Shown here: piece by piece, positions 22,262-31,494 of the stretch
Layout: each line of letters starts with the position of its first letter
How positions within the stretch are numbered: position 1 is the first letter of the stretch
From: Bacteroidales bacterium
GTDB taxonomy: Bacteria; Bacteroidota; Bacteroidia; Bacteroidales; UBA932
Assembly: GCA_017438265.1 (NCBI GenBank)
Contig: JAFRVZ010000005.1
Coordinates: forward strand, 1 to 54,856
Direction: 5' to 3'
DNA length: 54,856 nt
The notes under the pieces: model-generated
Told to the model about the DNA's origin: nothing
What the model saw: the letters and a program-made list of their open reading frames with translations, nothing else
The model's database searches: none
Translations under genes and position numbers: made by a program

Positions 22262-25200
22262 ATGCACCGGCTGATTGAACTGACCCTGCGGCGCCGCTGG
22301 CTGGTCGCCGTGGCGTTCCTGCTGATTTCCGCGTTCGGTATCTACAGCTGGACCCGGCTGTCCGTGGATGCGTATCCGGACATCGCCGACGTAACGGTCC
22401 AAGTCGTGACCCAGGTCCCCGGACTGGCCGCCGAGGAGATCGAGCAGCAGATTACCATCCCGCTGGAACGGGCCCTGAACGGCATTCCCTCGCTCAGCAT
22501 GATGCGCAGCAAGAATACCTTCGGGCTTTCCATCATCGTCCTCGTCTTCGAAGACGGGACCGAAGATTACTGGGCGCGCCAGCGCGTGCGCGAATGCATC
22601 GGGGATGTCGACCTTCCCTACGATGCCGTCCCGGAGCTCAACCCGCTGACCTCCCCGACCGGCGAAATCTACCGCTATGTCATTGAAAGCGAGAACCATA
22701 CACTCCGCGAGCTGACCGATCTCAACCACTGGGTCATCATCCCGCGGCTCCAGCAGATCCCGGGCGTCGCCGCCGTCAGCAACTTCGGCGGCCTCACGAC
22801 CCAGTACCAGCTCGAAATCGACCCGAACCGGCTGATCAAGTACGGCCTCTCGCTGGACGACGTCCGGACGGCGATCGAGGAGAACAACGCGAACAGCGGC
22901 GGCAGCATGCTGTCCAGCGGCGACGTGAGTTACGTCGTCCGCGGCGTCGGCCTGATCGAGAACCTGGAGGACATGGGCCGCATCGTCGTGAAGACCGTGG
23001 ACGGCGTGCCCGTCCGCCTCTCCGACCTCGGCGAGCTGAAATACGGCAACCTCGAGCGCAAGGGCGTGCTGGGCTTCGTGGACGACGAAATGTCGATTGA
23101 GGACGGCGTGGAAGGCATCGTCCAGATGCTCCGCTACCAGAACCCCTCCGAGGTTCTGGAAAAGGTCCACGCCGCCGTGGACGAGCTGAATTCGGACGTC
23201 CTGCCGAAGGGCGTGAAGATCCGCCCCTTCATGGACCGCACCGAGCTCGTCGGAACGACCCTCCACACCGTGAAGCATACGCTGCTCTTCGGCATGCTGC
23301 TCGTGATCGGCATCCTGCTGATCTTCCTGGGCAGCCCCCTGAGCGCGCTGATTGTCGCGGCGACCATCCCCATCTCCCTGCTGGTCGCCTTCATCCTGAT
23401 GCACCTGACCGGCATCCCCGCCAACCTGCTGTCGCTCGGCGCCATCGACTTCGGCATCCTCGTGGACGGCGCCATCGTGATGATCGAGCGGCTGCTGAAG
23501 CTGCGCGAGGAAGCGCCGGACAAGCCGCTGGAAAGCCAGACCGTGATCCGGCGCATCGCCGATGTCGCGAAGCCGATCTTCTTCTCCACGGTCATCATCA
23601 TCGTGGCCTACCTGCCGCTCTTCACCTTCGAGCGCATCGAGAAGAAGCTCTTCACGCCGATGGCCTTCACGGTCGGCTACGCCCTGATCGGCGCGCTGTC
23701 CGTGGCCCTGATCCTGATTCCGGGCCTCGCCTACGCGCTCTACCGCAAGCCGCAGCAGGTCCGCCGCAACCGCTTCCTGGAGCGGCTGACCGCGCGTTAC
23801 AAGCAGAGCACGAGCCGCGTGATGGACCGCCCGAAGGGCGTCTTCACGCTGATCGGCGTCATCCTCGCGGCGGTCTGCGTCCTGGCCGTGACCGTCGGAA
23901 AGGACTTCCTGCCGAACCTGGACGAGGGCGGCATCTGGATCCAGATCCAGGGGCCCCCGGGCATTTCCCTGGAGAAATCCACGGAGATGGCCTCGAAGCT
24001 GCGCGCCCGCCTGAAGCAGTTCGACGAGGTGACGTACGTGATGACCCAGGTCGGGCGTGACGACGAGGGCGCGGAGGCCTTCACCTCCTCCCACATCGAA
24101 TGCTGCGTCGGCCTGAAGCCGTATTCCAGCTGGAAATTCGGCAAGGACAAGGAAGACCTCGTGGAGGAAATGTCGGCGGCGATTGCCGCGATGCCGGGCT
24201 TCCGGGCCGGCTTCTCGCAGCCGATCATCGACATGGTCATGGACCAGATCGCCGGTTCCCACAGCGACCTGGCCGTCAAGGTCTACGGGGATGACCTCAC
24301 TGAGGCGCGGCGCATCGCGGAGGACGTGATGGCCGTCGTCTCGGACATCCCGGGCGCGACCGACGTCATCATCGACCAGGAGCCGCCGCTTCCCCAGCTG
24401 AAAGTCAGCGTGGACCGCGAGCGCATCGCCCGCTACGGCCTCAACGCCTCCGACATCGCGAACCTGATCGAGGTGGCGATCGGCGGCAAGGCCGTCTCGG
24501 AAGTCTATATCGGGAGCCGCGTGTACGACGTGGTCTGCCGCTTCAAGGAGGACGCCCGCGACACGCCGGAGAAGATCGCCGCGCTGCGGCTGATGACCCC
24601 GGACGGCGGGCAGATCCCGCTGTCCGCCGTCGCGGAGGTGACCTCCGTCCTCGGCGCGAGCTCGATCACCCGCGAGATGAACCGGCGCCACCTGACCGTG
24701 CGCCTCAACCTCCGCGGCCGCGACCTGACCTCCTACCTCGACGAAGCGCGCAGGCGCATCGCGGAGGAGGTTTCCTATGACCATACCGCCTTCCAGGTGC
24801 GCTGGGACGGCCAGTTCGAGAACCAGCGCCGCGCATACCGCCGCCTGGCGATCATCATCCCGTTCGTCCTGGCCCTGATGTTCCTGCTGCTCTTCGGCGC
24901 CTTCGGACGCTTCCGACAGGCGGGGCTGCTGATCTCGCTGCTGCCGCTGGCGCTGGTCGGCGGCCTGCTGGCGCTGAACGTGCGCGGAATGACCTTCAAC
25001 GTCTCCTCCGCCGTCGGCTTCATCGCCCTGTTCGGCCTGACGATCCAGAACGGCGTCATCATGATTTCGCACATCAACAGCCTGCGCCGGGAAGGGACGC
25101 CGCTGCGCGAGGCGGTCGTCGAAGGCGCGGCCCACCGGCTGCGTCCGGTCCTGATGACCGCGACCGTGGCCATCCTGGGCCTGCTGCCCGCCTCGCTCGC

Positions 25201-25369
25201 GACGGGCATCGGCTCCGACGTCCAGCGCCCCCTCGCGACCGTCATCGTCTACGGCCTCCTGTTCTCGACCGTCATCACCCTGTACATCCTCCCGACCCTC
25301 TACTACCTGATGGAGCGCCGCGCGGAGGCCAAAACCCAGAACCCAGATGAAGAAAGCATTTATCTGTAG
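22262..25369 (+). CDS. Heavy-metal RND efflux permease (CzcA family)
   Basis: This is a 1035-residue RND pump with 12 membrane helices and two large periplasmic loops. The N-terminus (SVDAYPDIADVTVQVVTQVP, GLAAEEIEQQITIPLERAL) is the HME-RND signature. Membrane helix 4 has GAIDFGILVDGAIVMIERL near residue 400, where the DFG...DG pattern is typical of divalent-cation exporters (Zn, Co, Cd, Ni); Cu/Ag pumps such as CusA usually have AIG...DA. The export energy comes from the proton gradient through the aspartates of this helix. The adaptor lies upstream and the outer-membrane factor overlaps its 3' end by 23 bp. The exact metal remains inferred. Confidence 0.93.
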   Translation: MHRLIELTLRRRWLVAVAFLLISAFGIYSWTRLSVDAYPDIADVTVQVVTQVPGLAAEEIEQQITIPLERALNGIPSLSMMRSKNTFGLSIIVLVFEDGTEDYWARQRVRECIGDVDLPYDAVPELNPLTSPTGEIYRYVIESENHTLRELTDLNHWVIIPRLQQIPGVAAVSNFGGLTTQYQLEIDPNRLIKYGLSLDDVRTAIEENNANSGGSMLSSGDVSYVVRGVGLIENLEDMGRIVVKTVDGVPVRLSDLGELKYGNLERKGVLGFVDDEMSIEDGVEGIVQMLRYQNPSEVLEKVHAAVDELNSDVLPKGVKIRPFMDRTELVGTTLHTVKHTLLFGMLLVIGILLIFLGSPLSALIVAATIPISLLVAFILMHLTGIPANLLSLGAIDFGILVDGAIVMIERLLKLREEAPDKPLESQTVIRRIADVAKPIFFSTVIIIVAYLPLFTFERIEKKLFTPMAFTVGYALIGALSVALILIPGLAYALYRKPQQVRRNRFLERLTARYKQSTSRVMDRPKGVFTLIGVILAAVCVLAVTVGKDFLPNLDEGGIWIQIQGPPGISLEKSTEMASKLRARLKQFDEVTYVMTQVGRDDEGAEAFTSSHIECCVGLKPYSSWKFGKDKEDLVEEMSAAIAAMPGFRAGFSQPIIDMVMDQIAGSHSDLAVKVYGDDLTEARRIAEDVMAVVSDIPGATDVIIDQEPPLPQLKVSVDRERIARYGLNASDIANLIEVAIGGKAVSEVYIGSRVYDVVCRFKEDARDTPEKIAALRLMTPDGGQIPLSAVAEVTSVLGASSITREMNRRHLTVRLNLRGRDLTSYLDEARRRIAEEVSYDHTAFQVRWDGQFENQRRAYRRLAIIIPFVLALMFLLLFGAFGRFRQAGLLISLLPLALVGGLLALNVRGMTFNVSSAVGFIALFGLTIQNGVIMISHINSLRREGTPLREAVVEGAAHRLRPVLMTATVAILGLLPASLATGIGSDVQRPLATVIVYGLLFSTVITLYILPTLYYLMERRAEAKTQNPDEESIYL

Positions 25370-26585
25370 CGCGCTCCTGCTGCTCCCGCTCCTGCTCGGG
25401 GCGCAGGCCGTCAGCTATACCACCTATATGCAGGCCGTGGCCCGGGACAACGCAGCCCTGCTCGCCGAACGCTACAACGTCGAAATCAGCGCGGCGAACC
25501 TGCGGGCCGCCCGCGTCTTCAACGACCCGGAACTGTCCCTCGCCTATTCAGACAACCAGGACCGGACCCTGATGATGGGCCGCAGCTACGAGGCGGGCCT
25601 CTCCTACGAGGTCAACCTCGGCGGCCTGCGCCGCGCCCGCATCGGCGTCGCGGCCACGGAGCAGGAACTCTCCGAGGCCGCCCTCGACGACTACCTGCGG
25701 CAGCTCCGCGCGGAGGCGTCCTACGCCTGGAGCGCCGCATGGGCCGCCCGGGAGCACGAGCGCATCCACCGCAACAGCTACGAGATCCTCGCCCGGGTCG
25801 CCCGTGCGGACAGCCTCCGCGCCGGCCTCGGCGAAATCCGCCGGACCGAAGCCGCCCAGTCCGCGCTTGAAGCGCTGACCCAAAAGGGCGAATGGATGCA
25901 GGCCCGCGCCGAATACCAGAATGCCCTCTCGACCCTCTCGCTGATGGCCGGAGGCATGGCCGTCAGCGACCTGGACGCCACGGAACTCCCGGGGACGGCC
26001 GTCCCGTACGGTCCCGGCGAGCTGATGGACATCGCCGAGCTGTCCCGCGCCGACCTGAAGGCCGCGGAACTCTCCCATACCCTCTCGCAGAAGAACCTGG
26101 CCCTGGTCCGCGCCTCCCGCGCGATGGACCTGGGACTGGAACTGGGCTACGCCTACAACACGGAAGTCCGGAACGAAATCGCCCCGGCGCCGATCTACAA
26201 CGCGCTGACCTTCGGCGTGACCATCCCGCTCAAGTTCTCCTCCCTGAACCGCGGAGAGCGTGCGGCGGCCGAAGCCTCCGTCTCGCAGGCGGAGCGCTAC
26301 CTGGAAGCCGCGCGCCAGCTGGTGCGCACCGAGGTCCAGCAGGCCTGGACCGCCTACCAGGCGGCCCGCGACGTCGCGGAGCACTACTCCCGGCAGATGG
26401 TCGGCGACGCCCGCGGCGTCCTGGAAGGGATGGAGTTCTCCTACACGCAGGGGGACGCCACGCTGCTGGAGCTGCTGACCGCCGTGCAGACCTGCAACGA
26501 CGTCGCGCTCGCGGCAGCGGATGCGCAGGCCGCCCTCTTCGATGCGGCCGCAGCCCTGCGCGCAGCCCTGGGCGTATTGGAATAA
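25347..26585 (+). CDS. TolC/CzcC-like outer membrane efflux channel
   Basis: This is a 412-residue outer-membrane factor with a signal peptide (MKKAFICSALLLLPLLLGAQ) and the tandem helical repeats of the OEP family: AARVFNDPELSLAYSDNQD, the duplicated EARQLVRTEVQQAWTAYQAA-like helices, and ATLLELLTAVQTCNDVALAA at the end. It has no lipobox. The start lies 23 bp inside the pump gene, indicating coupled translation. It completes the tripartite efflux system. The stop is 4 bp from the convergent DUF3298 gene, so transcription of the two must meet with no terminator between them. Confidence 0.92.
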   Translation: MKKAFICSALLLLPLLLGAQAVSYTTYMQAVARDNAALLAERYNVEISAANLRAARVFNDPELSLAYSDNQDRTLMMGRSYEAGLSYEVNLGGLRRARIGVAATEQELSEAALDDYLRQLRAEASYAWSAAWAAREHERIHRNSYEILARVARADSLRAGLGEIRRTEAAQSALEALTQKGEWMQARAEYQNALSTLSLMAGGMAVSDLDATELPGTAVPYGPGELMDIAELSRADLKAAELSHTLSQKNLALVRASRAMDLGLELGYAYNTEVRNEIAPAPIYNALTFGVTIPLKFSSLNRGERAAAEASVSQAERYLEAARQLVRTEVQQAWTAYQAARDVAEHYSRQMVGDARGVLEGMEFSYTQGDATLLELLTAVQTCNDVALAAADAQAALFDAAAALRAALGVLE

Positions 26586-26589
26586 GGAA

Positions 26590-27483
26590 TCAGCGGACGA
26601 GCAGCAGCGCCGCCTCGGGCGTCAGGAAAGGCATGATCTCCTCGTACGGAACGACGAAGGAAGGCATCCCGAGCGCATAGGCCGCAATCTCGTACTGCTG
26701 GTAGGTAAAGACGAGGCCTTCCTCCGTCGGGAACGGCTCCCAGGCCGGCAGGGGAATGTCTTCCCCTTCCTCAAGGAAAAGCCACCCGCGGAGTTCCTCC
26801 GGGCTGACCTCCTCGCCGCTGTCGGCGAAATACGCGCAGAGTCCTTTCTCCAGCAGCGGCTGGATCCGGTCCGCGCAGTCCGGATCGACGAGGTGCGCGA
26901 TCCGGCGGCCGGTCTTCCGGTCGAAGGTCAGGGAGCCCTGGCCCGTCACGCCGCCGTGGGCGCCGCCCATATAGACATAGTCCTCCGACAGGAAGACGAC
27001 GTAGCGCGGATGCTCCTCCTCGAGCGTCAGCTGGAAGTCATACTCCCAGTCCGGCGTATTCTCCAGGAAGGATTCCTTCTCCTCCGCGCTCATGTCTTCG
27101 TTCCCGCGGACCGCCTCTTCCCGCAGGTCCGCGTCCTCCTGCGAATAACGGTCGATCAGCGCCAGGCTCTGGCCCCAGTAATAGTCCAGGAACGCCTGCG
27201 CGTCACGCCAGTCCCCTTCAAACGCGGGAAACGAGCGGCCGGACTCGTACTGGAACATCGTGCCGAGCTGGAGGTCCGCCACTTTCAGCAGTTCCTCCCG
27301 GATGGCGGCCCCGGGGCCCCGCTTCGCGGTCGGGAGCTCCACATGGAAGGACAAGGACGCGTGGTCGGTCATATCGGAGTATTCATACATCCTCGTTTCG
27401 AGGGGCTGCTTCGTTCCCTGGCAGGAAGCGGCGAGCAGCAGGAGCGCGGCGGCAAGGCCGGCGACGGACAGTCTTCTCATCAT
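26590..27483 (-). CDS. DUF3298 / DUF4163-type lipoprotein
   Basis: This 297-residue lipoprotein (lipobox LAASC) carries the DUF4163 region (SLSFHVELPTAKRGPGAA and following) and the DUF3298 region with the signature YVYMGGAHGGVTGQGSLTFD, then HLVDPDCADRIQPLLEKGL. The same pair occurs in RsiV-like and PdaC-like envelope proteins; in Bacteroidota the function is unknown, possibly wall-related. Two adjacent ATGs (27483 and 27480) lie right after a TATCTTCG box, implying a leaderless mRNA. A longer in-frame start at 27513 would lie upstream of that box and inside the tRNA-Pro terminator. Confidence 0.8.
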   Translation of the reverse strand: MMRRLSVAGLAAALLLLAASCQGTKQPLETRMYEYSDMTDHASLSFHVELPTAKRGPGAAIREELLKVADLQLGTMFQYESGRSFPAFEGDWRDAQAFLDYYWGQSLALIDRYSQEDADLREEAVRGNEDMSAEEKESFLENTPDWEYDFQLTLEEEHPRYVVFLSEDYVYMGGAHGGVTGQGSLTFDRKTGRRIAHLVDPDCADRIQPLLEKGLCAYFADSGEEVSPEELRGWLFLEEGEDIPLPAWEPFPTEEGLVFTYQQYEIAAYALGMPSFVVPYEEIMPFLTPEAALLLVR

Positions 27484-27489
27484 ACGGTA

Positions 27490-27497
27490 CGAAGATA
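27490..27497 (-). promoter_or_regulatory. Candidate -7 box of the DUF3298 gene
   Basis: The minus strand reads TATCTTCG, one base from TAnnTTTG, ending 6 bp before the first ATG. Confidence 0.4.
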
Positions 27498-27510
27498 GCA
27501 ACAACCCGGG

Positions 27511-27546
27511 CAAAAAGCAAGCAGGACGGCACTGCTGCCGTCCTGC
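27511..27546 (-). terminator. Strong terminator after tRNA-Pro
   Basis: An 11-bp perfect stem, GCAGGACGGCA with TGCCGTCCTGC (27521-27531 and 27536-27546), closes a four-base loop and on the minus strand is followed by TTGCTTTTTG. It begins 2 bp after the tRNA CCA. Confidence 0.9.
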
Positions 27547-27547
27547 C

Positions 27548-27623
27548 TGGTCGAGAAGAGGCGACTCGAACGCCCGACCCCTACGTCCCGAACGTAGTGC
27601 GCTACCAACTGCGCTACTTCTCG
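27548..27623 (-). tRNA. tRNA-Pro (CGG)
   Basis: On the minus strand the acceptor CGAGAAG pairs with CTTCTCG, the D arm holds AGCGCAGTTGGTAGCGC, the anticodon arm is CTACG-TTCGGGA-CGTAG with anticodon CGG, the T loop is GTTCGAGTC, and CCA is encoded. It lies 23 bp after the rpsT stop and is probably cotranscribed with it. Confidence 0.97.
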
Positions 27624-27646
27624 ATTATCTTTCGGGAACTTCCCCG

Positions 27647-27901
27647 CTACGAGAGCTTGTTGATGTAGACCTGGAGGCCGCTCTTGAGGTTGGAAGCCTT
27701 GTTCTTGTGGATCACGCCGATCTTGGCGAGCTTGTCGATCATCGCATAGACCTTCGGAGCGTTCTCCTCGGCGGTCTTCTTGTCGGTCGTGTTACGGAGG
27801 TCGCGGATCGCGTTCCTCGTCGTCTTCGCATAATACTTGTTATGCAATCTGTGCCGTTCGCTCTGGCGAATGCACTTCTCTGCAGAAGGGTTGTTTGCCA
27901 T
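27647..27901 (-). CDS. rpsT: 30S ribosomal protein S20
   Basis: This is an 84-residue, strongly basic protein that binds the 5' domain of 16S rRNA. The N-terminus [20 protein letters not shown] and [16 protein letters not shown] match the S20 family, and the C-terminus [19 protein letters not shown] fits the final helix. The length is normal. It sits between tRNA-Glu (26 bp upstream) and tRNA-Pro (23 bp downstream) on the same strand with no separate promoter visible, so it is likely expressed from the tRNA-Glu promoter and released by tRNA processing. Confidence 0.96.
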   Translation of the reverse strand: MANNPSAEKCIRQSERHRLHNKYYAKTTRNAIRDLRNTTDKKTAEENAPKVYAMIDKLAKIGVIHKNKASNLKSGLQVYINKLS

Positions 27902-27927
27902 TATCTTACTTTTTTATATTTTTTTAG

Positions 27928-27999
27928 TAGTGGGTAGGAGAATCGAACTCCTATTGCAGGAATGAAAATCCTGAGTACTAGCCGTTATACGAACCCACC
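27928..27999 (-). tRNA. tRNA-Glu (TTC)
   Basis: On the minus strand the acceptor GGTGGGT pairs with ACCCACT (G-T at the first pair), and the anticodon arm is CAGGA-TTTTCAT-TCCTG with anticodon TTC. The T arm contains GGAGTTCGATTCTCC. After the discriminator base the genome reads CTA, so CCA must be added by tRNA nucleotidyltransferase, unlike the other three tRNAs here. Confidence 0.94.
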
Positions 28000-28010
28000 G
28001 AAACGGACCG

Positions 28011-28042
28011 CAAAGATAGACATTCTTTTCGTGAAGTCCAAA
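28011..28042 (-). promoter_or_regulatory. Promoter of tRNA-Glu / rpsT / tRNA-Pro
   Basis: TTTG (28042-28039), 20 bp, then TATCTTTG (28018-28011) on the minus strand match the consensus; the tRNA starts 11 bp downstream. Confidence 0.8.
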
Positions 28043-28048
28043 TCTTTT

Positions 28049-29038
28049 TTAATCCTTTTTTTCAGCCCACTCGAAGGAGTACAGCAGGGACTCGACCTGG
28101 CGCAGGTACTGGCGCTTGTCATACTTGGGCGCATAGACGAAGGCGTCGAGCACCAGGATGCTCCCGCCGTCCGGGGTATAGAACGCGTGGGAGACGAAAG
28201 GACCGCCCATATAATCGTTGTACACCTCCCAGTAGCCGCGGGTCTGGACGAAGTCGCGGCCCTTGTAGCGCATGGAGGTCAGCGTCGGGGTGATGTAGTC
28301 GGAAGTCGTCATGTAGGTGTTCTCGAACATGCCCGGGACATTGTTCATCAGCGCCTCGTTGCGGTGGGCGATGATGTTCTCGGCCGTGAAGTCCGACGCG
28401 TCGCCGGCGGCGGGGTACTTGTAGATCAGGACGCCCTGCATCGTGTATTGCTTCTCGTCCGCGATCCAGATAAAATCGTCGGTCTTCTTCTTCAGCTTGT
28501 AGCCGGAGGGGAAATGCGGCGAACCGCCCATGATTTCCCGGACCTGCGGGGCGATGTTGCGCTCCTCGTAGAGCAGCGTGTTGTTGATCACGCGGTTGCG
28601 CTCCGCCTGCTCGATGCCGTTCAGGATCACTTCGGAATTCTCCTTCAGGACGGCGACGGCGCTGTCCGCGTCGTGGGCGTTGACCTGCAGCACGACCTGC
28701 GGGCTCGCCCAGACGTCGTTGCGGAGGATGACGCCTTCCTCAACCTGGGGGTTGAACTCGAAGAAGACGATGTTGCGGTGGACCTTGAACAGGTCCACGA
28801 AGTTCGACGGGACGACGTTGACCAGCGAGTACAGCGGCTCGCGCGGCGTCAGCCACGGGCACTCGTCCGCGAGCAGGTCGCGGACCTCGTTCCCGAGGGT
28901 CCCCTCCCAGTCCGCCTTGTCCAGCACGACGATCACTTCCCCCGCCTTGCCGCTCACGTTCGGCAGCAGGACTTTTCCGGAGTTCTTGCAGGACACCAGC
29001 GCCAGGACGGCGGCAATTACGGCAATAAACTTTTTCAT
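28049..29038 (-). CDS. DUF4837 family lipoprotein
   Basis: This is a 329-residue lipoprotein (MKKFIAVIAAVLALVSC, lipidated Cys17) of the DUF4837 family, which is restricted to Bacteroidota. Recognisable stretches are GKAGEVIVVLDKADWEGTLG near the N-terminus, VVPSNFVDLFKVHRNIVFFE, and RGYWEVYNDYMGGPFVSHAF near the C-terminus. The function is unknown. The start at 29038 gives a compact lipoprotein signal; nine codons upstream to 29065 overlap rseP and look spurious. It is the last gene of the M23-dxr-rseP run, 7 bp after rseP, so a role in envelope homeostasis is a reasonable guess. Confidence 0.88.
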   Translation of the reverse strand: MKKFIAVIAAVLALVSCKNSGKVLLPNVSGKAGEVIVVLDKADWEGTLGNEVRDLLADECPWLTPREPLYSLVNVVPSNFVDLFKVHRNIVFFEFNPQVEEGVILRNDVWASPQVVLQVNAHDADSAVAVLKENSEVILNGIEQAERNRVINNTLLYEERNIAPQVREIMGGSPHFPSGYKLKKKTDDFIWIADEKQYTMQGVLIYKYPAAGDASDFTAENIIAHRNEALMNNVPGMFENTYMTTSDYITPTLTSMRYKGRDFVQTRGYWEVYNDYMGGPFVSHAFYTPDGGSILVLDAFVYAPKYDKRQYLRQVESLLYSFEWAEKKD

Positions 29039-29045
29039 ATCCTTG

Positions 29046-30347
29046 TCAGTTGATGAGTCTTCCAATATCGTTTCCGAACGCCAGGAACATCAGCGCGAAT
29101 ATCAGCACCATCCCGATGATCTGCATCACCGCGAGGAAGCGGTCGCCCGGTTTCCGGCCGGTCAGTATCTCGTAGAGCGTAAAGACGATGTGGCCGCCGT
29201 CCAGCGCCGGAATCGGCAGCAGGTTCATCACGCCCAGCATGATCGACAGCAGCGCCAGCAGGGAGCCGAACTGCAGCCAGTCCCAGCGGTTCGGGAACAC
29301 CTGCCCGATCGCGATGAAGCTGCCCACGGACTTGTAGGCGCCCGTGCTCGGCGTCGCGACGAGCCGCAGGTCGCGCACGTAATCCCGGATGGTCTCCCAG
29401 GTATAGGCGCATCCCGCCGGCAGCGCGCGCAGCCCCTTGTAGCGGAGCACCCGGTAGCCCGGCATCTGCATATAGACGCCGATGCGGCCCTGCGTGTCCA
29501 CCTGCAGCGGCACCCGGAGCGTATCGGCCCCGCGGAGCACCGTGGCTTCGACTCCGGCCCCGGCGGCCGCCGCGAGCAGCGGCCGGGCGTCCTGGACGAA
29601 GGCGACCGGCGCACCGTCGAAGGCGACGATGCGGTCGCCGCGCCGCAGACCCGCGGCCCCGTTGGCGGAATCCGCCATCAGCGTGTCGACGACGAACGGC
29701 ACCGCCAGTTCGAACATCCCGGGCGTATTCATCACCTCCCCGATCCGCGAACGGTCGATGTAGATGTCTAGCGTGTCGGTCCCGCGCAGCACGACGGCCT
29801 TGCGGACCATCCGGCGGCCCAGCTCCGCCTGCAGCATGTTGAAGTCCTGCGGGACGTAGTCGTCGAAGCGCAGGATCCGGTCGCCGCTGCGGAAGCCCAT
29901 GTCATAGGCCAGTTCGTTGACGTAGATCACGTTGTCCTCGTTGCTGAGGTAGGAGCGGCCGTTCAGGCCGAGGATCACGGTAAAGACGGCGATCGCGAGG
30001 ATGAAGTTGAAGAGCACGCCGCCGGCCATCACGAGCAGCCGCTGCCACGCCGGCTTCGAGCGGAACTCCCAGGGCTTGGGCGCTTCCTTCAGGCTCTTCA
30101 GGTCCATCGACTCGTCGATCATCCCCGCAATCTTGCAGTAGCCGCCGAGGGGCAGCCAGCCGATGCCGTATTCGGTCTCCCCTTTCCGGAACTTCAGCAG
30201 CGACTTGCCGCCGACGTCGAAGAACAGGTAGAACTTCTCCACCCGGATACCGAAGAGCTTGGCAAACGCAAAGTGGCCCAGTTCGTGGAACAGGATCAGC
30301 ACGGACAGGGCGAGGATTACCTGGAGGGTTTTAATCAGAACCAGCAT
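29046..30347 (-). CDS. rseP: Site-2 protease RseP
   Basis: This is a 433-residue intramembrane zinc metalloprotease. The active-site motif HELGH is at residues 21-25 in the first membrane helix, and the second ligand motif is NLLPIPALDGGHI near the C-terminus. Two periplasmic PDZ domains lie between; VNELAYDMGFRSGDRILRFD and GAAGLRRGDRIVAFDGAPVA are their substrate-binding segments. The family cleaves membrane-bound anti-sigma factors and signal-peptide remnants. It overlaps dxr by 17 bp, the pairing seen in many bacteria. Confidence 0.96.
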   Translation of the reverse strand: MLVLIKTLQVILALSVLILFHELGHFAFAKLFGIRVEKFYLFFDVGGKSLLKFRKGETEYGIGWLPLGGYCKIAGMIDESMDLKSLKEAPKPWEFRSKPAWQRLLVMAGGVLFNFILAIAVFTVILGLNGRSYLSNEDNVIYVNELAYDMGFRSGDRILRFDDYVPQDFNMLQAELGRRMVRKAVVLRGTDTLDIYIDRSRIGEVMNTPGMFELAVPFVVDTLMADSANGAAGLRRGDRIVAFDGAPVAFVQDARPLLAAAAGAGVEATVLRGADTLRVPLQVDTQGRIGVYMQMPGYRVLRYKGLRALPAGCAYTWETIRDYVRDLRLVATPSTGAYKSVGSFIAIGQVFPNRWDWLQFGSLLALLSIMLGVMNLLPIPALDGGHIVFTLYEILTGRKPGDRFLAVMQIIGMVLIFALMFLAFGNDIGRLIN

Positions 30348-31494
30348 CGATCAGCGCGTTGGCCCGGGCGTACACTTCCGCGTTCGTCGCGAGAATGTCG
30401 TCGAGCGAAGGGTTCGCTGCAAAATCCGCACCCAAGACGCATTTCTCGACGATGTCGCTGATGCCGTAGAAGCCGATCCGGCCGGCCAGGAAGGCGGCGA
30501 CGGCGGCTTCGTTCGCGGCATTCAGCGCGCAGGGGATGTTTCCCCCGCGCCGCAGCGCCTCGAACGCCAGCCCGAGCGCCGGGAAGCGCTCCAGGTCCGG
30601 CTGCGCGAAGGTGAGCGCGCCGAGGCGTGCGAAATCGAGCTTCCGGTTGCTGAGCGGATGGCGCTCCGGAAAGCCGAGGGCAAACTGGATCGGCTCGCGC
30701 ATGTCGGGGTGGCCGAGCTGGGCGAGGACGGCGCCGTCCTCGAACTCGACCATCGAGTGGATGATGGATTCGGGGTGGACGACGACGTTGATGCGGTCCG
30801 CGTCCATATCGAAGAGCCAGCGCGCCTCGATGACCTCGAAGCCCTTGTTCATCATCGTCGCGGAGTCGATCGTAATCTTGGCGCCCATGTTCCAGTTGGG
30901 GTGCTTGAGTGCGTCGGCGGCGGTCGCGGCGGCGATCCGTTCCCGGCTCCACTGCCGGAACGGCCCGCCGGAGGCGGTCAGGTGGATCCGCTCGACGGCG
31001 TTCCCCTGCGCGGCGAGGAGGCACTGGAAGATCGCGGAATGCTCCGAATCGACGGGGAGGATGGGCGCATGGTGCTCCTGCGCGAGGGACATCACCAGCG
31101 CGCCGGCGGCGACGAGCGTCTCCTTGTTCGCAAGGGCGATGATCTTGCCGGCCTTGACGGCCGCGAGGGTCGGGAGCAGGCCGCTGAAGCCGACCATCGC
31201 GGCCAGGACGATGTCCACGTTCCCGCCGGCGACCAGCGCGCAGGCGGAATCGGTGCCGCTGAAGGTCTTGACGGAGGTGCCGCCGAGGGCGGAGGCGAGT
31301 TCGTCGTAGCGGTCGGGGTTGCAGATGACGGCGTTGTTGGCGTCGAATTCCGCGGCCTGGCGGGCGAGCAGTTCGACGCTGTTGTTCGCGGTCAGGGTGT
31401 CGACTTCGAAGAGGTCCGGGTGCTGGCGGACGACGTCGAGGGCCTGGCGGCCGATCGAGCCAGTCGATCCGAGGATGGCGATTCTTCTTTTCAT
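30331..31494 (-). CDS. dxr: 1-deoxy-D-xylulose 5-phosphate reductoisomerase
   Basis: This 387-residue enzyme converts DXP to 2-C-methyl-D-erythritol 4-phosphate, the first committed step of the non-mevalonate isoprenoid pathway. The NADPH-binding GSTGSIGRQAL is at residues 9-19, VDSEHSAIFQCL and TASGGPFR are the metal and substrate motifs, and NMGAKITIDSATMMNKGFEV follows. Length and motifs are canonical. Its start overlaps the M23 stop by one base (TGATG). Together with uppS at 47736 it supplies the undecaprenyl lipid carrier. Confidence 0.97.
   Translation of the reverse strand: MKRRIAILGSTGSIGRQALDVVRQHPDLFEVDTLTANNSVELLARQAAEFDANNAVICNPDRYDELASALGGTSVKTFSGTDSACALVAGGNVDIVLAAMVGFSGLLPTLAAVKAGKIIALANKETLVAAGALVMSLAQEHHAPILPVDSEHSAIFQCLLAAQGNAVERIHLTASGGPFRQWSRERIAAATAADALKHPNWNMGAKITIDSATMMNKGFEVIEARWLFDMDADRINVVVHPESIIHSMVEFEDGAVLAQLGHPDMREPIQFALGFPERHPLSNRKLDFARLGALTFAQPDLERFPALGLAFEALRRGGNIPCALNAANEAAVAAFLAGRIGFYGISDIVEKCVLGADFAANPSLDDILATNAEVYARANALIDAGSD

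Noticed and set aside
22226-25135. A 969-codon open frame on the minus strand
   Set aside because: It mirrors the RND pump gene; its His/Asp/Val-rich composition is the usual antisense artefact of GC-rich coding DNA.
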